DNA of 64,000 bases from Rapana venosa (taxonomy: Eukaryota; Mollusca; Gastropoda; Neogastropoda; Muricidae): the NCBI GenBank assembly GCA_028751875.1, contig CM054153.1:27007052-27071051 (forward strand), in the 5' to 3' direction. A program made the position numbers and the translations under genes. The notes beneath the pieces were generated by a model. That model saw only the letters and a program-made list of their open reading frames with translations, was not told the origin of the DNA and did not search any database. The stretch's first letter is position 1; the number at the start of each line of letters is the position of its first letter. Below are positions 56,718 through 64,000 of this stretch, one piece after another.

Positions 56718-57134
56718 TCTCTCTCTCTCACGTATTTTTGCTTCCTGATTCGGATGGACGTATATGAAAGAGCCCGAACAATAAGATAAGGATCCTTCTC
56801 GGTTGTAGTTTATAATTTTATCACTCGCAACTTTGTATCTGAGCCTTGTTGTTGTTTTTTTCATGCTGAGTAGACATTTGTAGCCAGATCAAATTCATAC
56901 CTGTTTTTGTTCCTCTCTCTTTTTGTTCTGTTTTTGTTTCGATTTTCTTTCCTTGAAAAAAAAATGTCACAAAGAAAAACGTTCTTCTCACATATCCTAA
57001 TGTTCTCAAATACAATTTCTATCTTTTTTTAAAAAAAAAATGTACACGCTGATACTTCACCTCAATTTTTAAACAAAGCATGCTTTGTCTTACGACTTTC
57101 CAACCTCACAATCGCATCTGTGTTGTGTCCTAAA

Positions 57135-57290
57135 GTGGTAATTTTCGTAAAATGGCTTCTCCTTTCCTTCACCAGGTGGCCTGCTAATGCACAGACTGCA
57201 AATCACAAGACAAACGATTCCACATCTGACAATTTCTATTGTCTCTGTTAGTGCAAATCGGTTCATTGACAGATTTGACCCAGGGGAAAG
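57135..57290 (-). repeat. Repeat Y, inverted fragment
   Basis: Minus strand: AATTGTCAGATGTGGAATCG, TTTGTCTTGTGATTTGCAGT, CTGTGCATTAGCAGGCCACC, TGGTGAAGG, matching the middle of repeat Y. Confidence 0.75.
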
Positions 57291-57429
57291 TTAGGGAGTA
57301 CTCATGTTACGTTCGCAATGTCGACTGAGTTTGTATTTTTGTAATATTTCTTTATTGCCATTATTTTTTTGTCATGTTTTCATATGTGTTGATACAAAAC
57401 AATGTGGTAAGCTGCTTAAAAATATGTTC

Positions 57430-57614
57430 TAGTTACATCTAGTGGAATGATCTCCCTCTCTCTCTCCGCCAAAAGCCTTCTTATGACACTTTTAAATCCA
57501 GTCTCAAGACATATTTCTTTCAAACCTAAGATTTTCCTCTCCTGCCTCATCTCATAGTTTTTCCCTACCTTCAACAGCCAAGATTCTATCGCCCTGTCAG
57601 GGTGTGTGACCTCT

Positions 57615-57677
<63 letters not shown>

Positions 57678-57810
57678 GTGTGTGCGTGCGTGCGTGCACA
57701 TTTGGACTTGATGGAACTATTACTTGTTACTGGTTGTATGACTGTGTAAGAATGAGTTGAGTGCAAGCGCTTTGATTTGTCTCTGCAAGATATAGCGCTA
57801 TATAAGTTCC

Positions 57811-57843
<33 letters not shown>

Positions 57844-57845
57844 CT
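57430..57845 (+). mobile_element. CR1/L2-like LINE 3' end
   Basis: Encodes WNDLPLSLRQKPSYDTFKSS (one small indel) and LKTYFFQT, then stop. The 3' UTR carries a (GT)n tract (57617-57690), TTTGGACTTGATGGAACTAT, CGCTATATAAGTTCC and (ATT)n. Related to 40307-40655. Confidence 0.8.
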
Positions 57846-57852
57846 CAGGTTC

Positions 57853-57930
57853 GAGCAGTTAACATCTTAATCCATTTAGCGACAATAGGCTAGGTTCGCG
57901 CAGTTGAACGTCTTAATCCAATTAGGGACA
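57853..57930 (-). repeat. Repeat Y 5'-end piece, duplicated, minus strand
   Basis: CTAATTGGATTAAGACGTTC and TAAATGGATTAAGATGTTAA on the minus strand are two adjacent variants of the CTAACTGGATTAAGACGT start block of repeat Y. Confidence 0.6.
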
Positions 57931-58436
57931 GTGAACCCAGCTACCGACACAACATACGTGCTATCCAACTACTTTCTTTGGTGTGTCTTCCACAACAAAA
58001 TCCACCCCCTGCCGGCACTCAGGTAATGAGAGCAGCGGGGTATACAACAATAAAACAACCAAGCACCCTCCAAGCACTGAGAAGGGGGAGCATTTTCCTT
58101 CACTATCCCCTTAATTATGAAGGAACAACACTGGCTTGTTTGAAACAAGCTGTGGAGTGAGTGAGCAAACTCCTAGGCACCAGAGTCAGTCTTTTCTGAA
58201 TTTGGCTCTTTGGCTGGTTTTCAGCAAACTTGATCAGTAGTAGTTTCTAGAACATGACTTCCTCGCCCCTCCCCCTTCCTCCCTTGAGCCTGAGTCAAAG
58301 GAACTGCTGTCTATGGGAAGGCTACTGCTGGCTTCAAAGGTACAAAACACTAATCTAAACCAGATGTAGGGGAGATGCAGTGCTGCTCTGATTCGATCAG
58401 AAGCCACGTAACAACTCAATAATTATATTATGCACC

Positions 58437-58438
58437 TC

Positions 58439-58474
<36 letters not shown>

Positions 58475-58476
58475 CC
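58437..58476. repeat. (CT)n microsatellite
   Basis: CT tract with CCC interruptions. Confidence 0.95.
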
Positions 58477-58489
58477 TCCCGGGGAGGTG

Positions 58490-58826
58490 GGGGGACGATA
58501 GCCTAGTGGTTAGAACATTGCGCTCGCAATCTGACGACCCCGGTTCAATTCCCGTTCAAGGGGATATTTTCCCTTGGAGTTAACATCAGTGCAGACTCCA
58601 CTCTCCCCAAAAGTCCTTCGGATGAGACTATAAACCGAGGCCCCGTGTGCGAACGCACGCAGAACATCTTGCGCACACGTTAAATCCTGTTCCGCTTTTC
58701 GTAAGAGTAGGCCATTGTGTGCCGGTGGGAACAGATGACAGAATTTAAAAAACCGCGTACACATGGGGATGTAAAAAAGCACATGAGTGCTTATTCCATT
58801 ACCCTCGATATAAAAGAAGAATTTTT
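58490..58826 (+). mobile_element. SINE family 1 (tail B), full length
   Basis: Head ATAGCCTAGTGGTTAGAACA, B box CCGGTTCAATTCCC, centre GTCCTTCGGATGAGACTATA and tail GAGTGCTTATTCCATTACCC. One of the best preserved copies. Confidence 0.88.
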
Positions 58827-58961
58827 TTTTAAAAACCTCTTCCTCCCTCCCTCCCTTCCTCTTATTGTGTTACAATAATACGGATAAGAAGTTTGTGGCC
58901 ATATCCACTTGGCTGTCTCAAGCGTCGGAAAAAACAACAAACAAGCATACATACAAAGGTG

Positions 58962-59310
58962 ACGGGATAGTCTAGTGGTTAGAGCATTGCTTTGGTGATC
59001 TGATGGCCTGGGATTCAGACACTACCGGGGCATCCGCTTACGGGTATTTTCCCCATGGAGTTAACATCAGTACTGACTCCCCCGAAATTACTTCGGTTAA
59101 GACTGTATACCCAAGGTCTCATTTGCGAAAGTACGCAGAACATCTTGCGCACACATTAAAACCAGCTCCGCCTTTCTGGGGAAAGTAGGTCATAGCGTGT
59201 CGGTAGGAAGGGATGCAGGCAGCTACCTTAATGGTGGGCAAATACAGAGGCGTACACAAAATCTCATCATTGGTAAACCTCGGAGTTCTAGCCGAAGAAC
59301 GAGAAAAACA
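58962..59310 (+). mobile_element. SINE family 1 (tail A), near full length
   Basis: Head ATAGTCTAGTGGTTAGAGCA, decayed B box, centre TTACTTCGGTTAAGACTGTA and tail CAAAATCTCATCATTGGTAA. The part from the REGISTER of ACAC...GTCGGAATG is deleted near 59215. Followed by an (AAAC)n-rich tract. Confidence 0.8.
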
Positions 59311-59425
59311 AACAAACAAGAAAAACATAAACAAACAAGATAAACAAACAAACAAACAAAAAAACAAACAAACAAACAAGATAAACAACAAACAAACAAG
59401 AAAAACAAACAAACAAAAACAAGGC
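59310..59425. repeat. (AAAC)n tract
   Basis: AAAC units with GATA and GAAA interruptions, grown from the SINE tail. Confidence 0.93.
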
Positions 59426-59469
59426 TATTGTAAGGGAGAGAAAAGCAAGTTACCCTTGCAGATAAAGGG

Positions 59470-59745
59470 AGGGAGCATGTTGCCCTCGACATGAATGCCA
59501 GCCACCTGCAGGCAGGTAACTATACTGAGTATAGCTGGCCCTGCAGCCTCGCAAATAAATCCTGTCTTTGTACCAAACCTCCTACAGCTTGTAATTATTC
59601 ACACTGAGATCAGCCTTCTCCCTCCCCCCCCCCCCCCCCCTTACTTCTCCCTTCCACCCCACATACACCCATTTCACCTGCTCCTTTTCCCCATGGTGCA
59701 ATCGCCTACAGTGCATAACCTCCTCCTCCCTGGGTTACAGTGTCG
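59470..59745 (+). repeat. Repeat block X, copy 1
   Basis: AATAAATCCTGTCTTTGTAC, AAACCTCCTACAGCTTGTAA and ATTCACACTGAGATCAGCCT recur in variant form at 62905-62980. Includes a poly-C at 59624-59640. Confidence 0.6.
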
Positions 59746-59749
59746 TTAA

Positions 59750-60200
59750 ATGGCTTTCTTGTCGCTAACTGGATTAAGACGTACAACTGCACCAACCTGG
59801 TCCAAACCTAACTGAACATTATTTCAAACTACTTAGCTCACATTTTCCTACCAACAACACACATAAAAACATGGCCAAAACAGTGGCAATAAAAACATTA
59901 AACAAATAAAACTAAGTTAAGACACAGAACAAGTGCTCCCTAACTCCCCCCCCCCCCCCCCCCCCCCCCCCCAGAAAATCTGTTGTTTGACCAAATTCGC
60001 GCGCTCAGAAAGACATTAGGAATTGTTAGATCTGAATTTGTTTGTCTTGCGATTTGTAGTCTGTGCTTTACCAGCCCACCTGGCGAAAGAAAGAAGGTGG
60101 TAAGTTTCCACTGGGAGTTTCCAGGCCCAGAGAGAAGTTCTTACCTCGGTTGAGCCTTCCACATTAGGACTACAACCTCTTTACGACACAACAATCAAGT
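59750..60200 (+). repeat. Unclassified dispersed repeat Y, copy 2
   Basis: TCGCTAACTGGATTAAGACG, CTGGTCCAAACCTAACTGAA, GTGGCAATAAAAACATTAAA, GATTTGTAGTCTGTGCTTTA and AGCCCACCTGGCGAAAGAAA. A poly-C run (59946-59972) sits where copy 1 has the SINE. Confidence 0.82.
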
Positions 60201-60525
60201 TTTCTAGCCCCATGGACTGGGCGGACAATTCCCAAAGAAACTCAGCGTGTACTCTTTTCGCAGAAGAGAAACCTTCACATGTTCACAGTCTGTATTGTAC
60301 GTCGGAGTGTAAGCCTACAAAAGACTTCATTGGCACCCAGCAGTCTCTTCATTGTGAGAGCTTTCCGAGCGACAAAAATAATTTCGGTTGTTCATATTTC
60401 AAACCTTACATGGTGGAATGCTGCATTAGAAAAAGTGTGGCTGTGAAAATCCGACATATAAGCCCCTAATAGATAATATCTGCGATGAACAGGTCTCTCT
60501 GAACTTTCAAATGTTTTCTGCCGCT
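60200..60525. other. Unrecognised sequence
   Basis: A plus frame (60212-60469, 85 codons, Cys/Ser-rich) crosses it, but there is no domain or splice support. Confidence 0.35.
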
Positions 60526-60528
60526 GCA

Positions 60529-60529
<1 letters not shown>

Positions 60530-60577
<48 letters not shown>
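60530..60577. repeat. Poly-G run (about 48 bases)
   Basis: Uninterrupted G run; the poly-Gly and poly-Pro frames are artefacts. Confidence 0.97.
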
Positions 60578-60579
<2 letters not shown>

Positions 60580-60644
60580 CCACCTCATCTTCTGAAATGT
60601 CAAAATACTGGTATCTCCTTGAAGCTGATTCAGCCGGACTTCAC

Positions 60645-60685
60645 CAACACACACACACACGCGCGCGCGCGCGCGCACACGCACG

Positions 60686-60726
<41 letters not shown>

Positions 60727-60743
60727 GCACACACACACACACA
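60645..60743. repeat. (CA)n / (CG)n compound microsatellite
   Basis: Alternating CA, GCGC and GCAC units. Confidence 0.96.
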
Positions 60744-60794
60744 TCTAATTCAGTACCCATAGAGCCAGTAATCTGCACAGAACTTTCGTTCATC

Positions 60795-60872
60795 GGCTAG
60801 GGCTCCCATGTTCACTAACAGTGAGATTTTGCCCGCCATTAAGGTAGCCACATTCCGACTTCGGTGAAGGTA
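60795..60872 (-). mobile_element. SINE family 1, tail-A scrap
   Basis: Minus strand: CCGAAGTCGGAATGTGGCTA and CAAAATCTCACTG. Confidence 0.65.
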
Positions 60873-60914
60873 CATGGATAAGACAACAGACCTTGTTATC
60901 CTACTAGTACTTAA

Positions 60915-61000
60915 ATAGTAGAAGCAGTAGTGGTAATAGTAGAAGAAGTAGTGGTAATAGTAGAAGCAGTAGTAGCAGTAGTAGCAGCAGTAGTAGTAGT

Positions 61001-61099
<99 letters not shown>

Positions 61100-61121
61100 T
61101 GTTGTTGTTGTTGTTGTTGTT
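60915..61121. repeat. Trinucleotide mosaic (AGT)n(AGC)n(AGT)n(TTG)n
   Basis: Imperfect AGT/AGA/AGC units, then about 14 AGC (CAG) units at 61002-61044, about 18 AGT units and about 7 TTG units. Poly-Ala/Val/Thr frames over it are artefacts. Confidence 0.96.
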
Positions 61122-61235
61122 ATTGAGGTTATACCCAAGTTCGAGCGGAAATTTCCCAGACATTTACTCAAAGGCAAAAAAGCGTTCTGTCTCACTCAGT
61201 TGTTAGTGGAAAACTATAGCTGCTGATTTATGTAT

Positions 61236-61382
61236 TGTTTATTTATTTATTCTTTTATACAGATGATAATGATATAAGCTCTCGTGTGCTTTTTACATCC
61301 AGTCCCCGTGTGTATTCGGTTTTATACATTTTGTCGTCGGTTCCCACCGGCACACAATGGCCTAGTCTTTCGAAAAGCGGGT
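61236..61382 (-). mobile_element. SINE family 1 (tail B), 3' part, minus arm of inverted pair
   Basis: Minus strand: TTCGAAAGACTAGGCCATTG and ACACACGGGGACTGGATG with a (TAAA)n tail. Confidence 0.78.
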
Positions 61383-61445
61383 TTATATCTTGGCAGCACT
61401 AGCTGGATTAAGAAGAGAAATCGTACGACATTCTGTATTTTATTG

Positions 61446-61626
61446 CCGGAACATGTTGCGCACACGTTAAAACCTCTTCCACTTTTTGGAGGAGTAGGCT
61501 ATTGTGTACCGGTAAATACGGATGAAAATGTTTTACAAAACTGCATACACGTGGGGACTGTATGTAAAAAAATAAAAGCACATGAGTGCTTATTCCATTA
61601 TCCTCGAGAAAAAAAGGAATAAAAAG
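61446..61626 (+). mobile_element. SINE family 1 (tail B), 3' part, plus arm of inverted pair
   Basis: GCGCACACGTTAAAACCTCT, GGAGGAGTAGGCTATTGTGT and GAGTGCTTATTCCATTATCC, followed by (CT)n. Confidence 0.8.
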
Positions 61627-61627
61627 T

Positions 61628-61629
<2 letters not shown>

Positions 61630-61714
<85 letters not shown>
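61630..61714. repeat. (CT)n microsatellite
   Basis: About 83 bp of CT. Confidence 0.97.
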
Positions 61715-61715
<1 letters not shown>

Positions 61716-62044
61716 CTCTTCATTTCGCTTCTACCGTGAACTGTCAACTGCTGCCTTCCGAAAAAGCCGAAGAGATTACAGCACTGTAGCGGAAGTGGAA
61801 GGAAACGAGTAAGAGATAGACAACCCATCCAAACAAACTGAAAACAGACTGGAGCAGGGCCTTATGGGTTAGTGAGCAATCAGCAATCGTGCTCCACAAC
61901 GACCACCCAGCATCCTGCTAAGTCATGAAACTAGCCAGCCATGCTGTATTAGTATACAGTGAAACCCTTAAAAATGATAAGAGAAAAAAGGTGGGAAGGG
62001 TGTACACTGAAGACTGTATGGCTCGAGGAGTGCTACGCGCTTGT

Positions 62045-62555
62045 TGAGACAACTGTGGGTTCGTTAAATGGTTTTATTGTCCCTAACTGGATTGAAGCCT
62101 TCAACTGAACGACCCTGGTCCAAACCTAACTGGAAATTATTTTTACAACTACTTAGCCCATCATTTCATGTCAACGTCCACGAAAACACGACCCAAAATG
62201 ATGGCAATAAAAAGATATTACATGAATAAAACGCAGTCCAGACTGCTAAAGTAAAACGAGTACCACGTATCTTTCCAGGAAAAATCCGTTGCTTTATCTG
62301 ATTCGCACGTGCATAAAAAGAATACGGCTTATCTGATTCGGAATCGTTTGTGTTGTTATTTGCAGTCTGTGCATAAGCAGTCTACCTGGTGAAGAAAGGA
62401 GAAGGAAAGTTTCCTCAGAAAGTTTCCAGACCGCGCGCGCGCGCGCGCGTGTGTGTGTGTGTGGTGGTGGGGGGGGGGGGGGGGGGTCTTATGTTGGTTG
62501 AGCCTGTCCATTTTACGACAAGAACAACTTTACGACACAAAATAGGACTCTTGTA
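62045..62555 (+). repeat. Unclassified dispersed repeat Y, copy 3
   Basis: TTATTGTCCCTAACTGGATT, CCTGGTCCAAACCTAACTGG, GATGGCAATAAAAAGATATT, TTTGCAGTCTGTGCATAAGC, AGTCTACCTGGTGAAGAAAG and TTGAGCCTGTCCATTTTACG. A (CG)n(GT)n(G)n tract interrupts it at 62433-62486. Confidence 0.82.
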
Positions 62556-62588
62556 GAAAGCCTGGATCTGGGCTGAGACTTACATCTC

Positions 62589-62609
62589 CCCCCCCCCCCC
62601 CCCCCCCCC
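62589..62609. repeat. Poly-C run
   Basis: 21-base C run followed by a CT/CACA-rich stretch. Confidence 0.95.
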
Positions 62610-62814
62610 TCCTCCTCTCTCCCTCTCCTCACCAAGCACACAAAAACACACACAAACACAGACTTACTCTCTCACACACGCTCATATATCTACTCAAACA
62701 CTGCAAACAGACACTTAACGCTTCAAAGTCGCCCCATCCTTTCTCCATAAGAAATAAAGAGTTCTGCCAAAGGTAGTACACTCCTTTACACCTAAACAGT
62801 CTGGCCAGCAGCCT

Positions 62815-62985
62815 CACAGATCAACGTCACAACCTATCGTTCCCGGCAGGTGTGCCACCTGGCAGGTAGACCCAGCACAACGAGGTGAACGGTACGAGGC
62901 AATGAATCCTGCCTTCCCCCAGAACCTCCCATGCTACACTCCCTGCAATTACTATTTGTTCACACTGAGATCAGCATCTCTCTGC
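62815..62985 (+). repeat. Repeat block X, copy 2
   Basis: CAATGAATCCTGCCTTCCCC, CAGAACCTCCCATGCTACAC and GTTCACACTGAGATCAGCAT match block X at 59.55 kb. Confidence 0.6.
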
Positions 62986-63164
62986 TTCTGTCTGTCTGTC
63001 TGTGTCTGTCTCCGCCCCCACCGCCTTTCTTATTATACCTTTGACGGTTGTTCAAAGCACAGCTGTCCTATGTTCAATTCCGTGACTTCAATTACATCTT
63101 TGGTGGTACTGCCACAGTCTTTGAAGCATGTGTGCACTTAAAGCTTTCGATTTTGCGCAACCGG

Positions 63165-63212
63165 TTTTTGCCTACCATTAAGGCAGCCACATTCCGACTT
63201 CAGGGAAGCCAC
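63165..63212 (-). mobile_element. SINE family 1, tail-A scrap
   Basis: Minus strand: CCTGAAGTCGGAATGTGGCT, GCCTTAATGGTAGGC. Confidence 0.6.
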
Positions 63213-63579
63213 AGAATAAATCTTATATCCTCTGCCAGCCCTCACCACCTTCTATATTAATCACATGCAGATCCCCACCCTGCCTAAATAAATATAAATC
63301 AGCGTTTTCACCATATATCCTCACCCCCAAACTTTACAGTATTTATTACGACCGCTCACCCTCCACCCACGCGTTAACCTGCGGTTTGGAAGATTTCCAC
63401 TAAGGAATGAAAGAGTATCTCCCTGTTAAACTATATTACTGTTAATGGCTTTTAATTTCGAAGTGCACTTGTTTGTACAAGGGGGATCCTTGACGTACAT
63501 GAGAAAGTTAAGTTTAACGGTGATAGTTCAGCCCTCCTGATGCCAGTGGTTCTTCTTTAATTTAACGTCTTTTCACATT

Positions 63580-63765
63580 AAGTAATAATAATAATAATAT
63601 ATGGAATTTATATAGCGCTGAATCTTGTAAAAAAAACAAAAACAAATCGAAGCGCTTGCACTCAATCATTTACAGGCATGCAACTCTCCTTAAACATAAT
63701 GAACAACAGATTTCAAAAACCATGCGCGCACACGTATGCACGCATGTACGCACACACACGCACAC

Positions 63766-63829
<64 letters not shown>

Positions 63830-64000
63830 GGAACAACACTTAGAAGATGAAAGATGCTGTTGAAAATTAGGGACAGATATTTGGGGGGAAAGTCTCAGGT
63901 AGGAAATAAGTGTGTTTTGAGGCTGGATTTGAAGGTATCAAGTGAAGGCTTTTGGCGAAGTGAAAGAGGGAGGTCATTCCATGTGGATGGACCAGAAACA
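63580..64000 (-). mobile_element. Dispersed element 3' end with TATATAGCGCT tail, minus strand
   Basis: Minus strand ends AAGCGCTTCGATTTG, TTCAGCGCTATATAAATTCC, (ATT)n. The body (63840-64000: CATTCCATGTGGATGGACCA on plus) looks like an unclassified mollusc repeat and continues past the window. A (CA)n tract lies at 63749-63828. Confidence 0.55.

Noticed and set aside
60911..61226. Poly-Val/Ala and poly-Thr/Ala frames
   Set aside because: Produced by the AGT/AGC/TTG trinucleotide array, with no start context or domain.

Overview
The window looks like nuclear DNA from a mollusc, most likely a gastropod. It is intron-rich and crowded with microsatellites, poly-C/poly-G runs, tRNA-derived SINEs and decayed non-LTR retrotransposons. 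There are no bacterial operons, ribosome binding sites, CRISPR arrays or phage genes. The organism call rests on my recognition of repeat families common in gastropod genomes, not on a database search.

One host gene is well supported. Six minus-strand coding segments (49352-48595, 38551-38451, 11193-11054, 5656-5557, 830-701 and 390-228) are bounded by splice signals, and their reading phases join without a break. They encode the first half of a divergent sodium/calcium exchanger of the NCX/SLC8 family: the N-terminal membrane region with the alpha-1 repeat, a short cytosolic linker, and one Calx-beta domain. The first exon(s) lie above about 49.35 kb, with a weak candidate at 49.41-49.47 kb. 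The second Calx-beta domain, if present, and the alpha-2 membrane half lie beyond the left edge. The gene therefore covers at least 49 kb, and most of the window is its introns.

The remainder is mobile DNA. (1) An RTE-type reverse transcriptase at 19.2-21.1 kb keeps a 653-codon ORF but has lost its endonuclease. (2) A second RT family sits at 49.97-51.95 kb with one frameshift. It is flanked by an 11-bp target duplication and is nested inside an older RNase H-bearing LINE. (3) A 3' fragment of a related element at 41.89-42.58 kb has a perfect 15-bp duplication. (4) Older relics lie at 7.8-8.5, 9.6-10.6, 29.8-30.6, 32.2-32.8, 36.5-36.8, 39.7-40.2, 43.6-44.7 (Tx1/L1-like) and 45.7-46.7 kb. Two 3' ends of a CR1/L2-like LINE lie at 40.3 and 57.4 kb. 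More than thirty SINE copies or pieces belong to a few modular families that share central and tail blocks.

Tandem and unclassified repeats stand out in three places: a roughly 100-bp minisatellite with a 426-bp higher-order period (16.85-18.03 kb), a diverged tandem repeat at 31.4-32.0 kb, and an unclassified dispersed family of about 450-600 bp with several copies between 55.4 and 62.6 kb. The 52-64 kb part, upstream of the recognised exchanger exons, contains no coding region I can support. I see no evidence of an unknown multi-gene system. The most unusual items are the divergent exchanger, the modular SINEs and the unclassified 55-63 kb repeat family.
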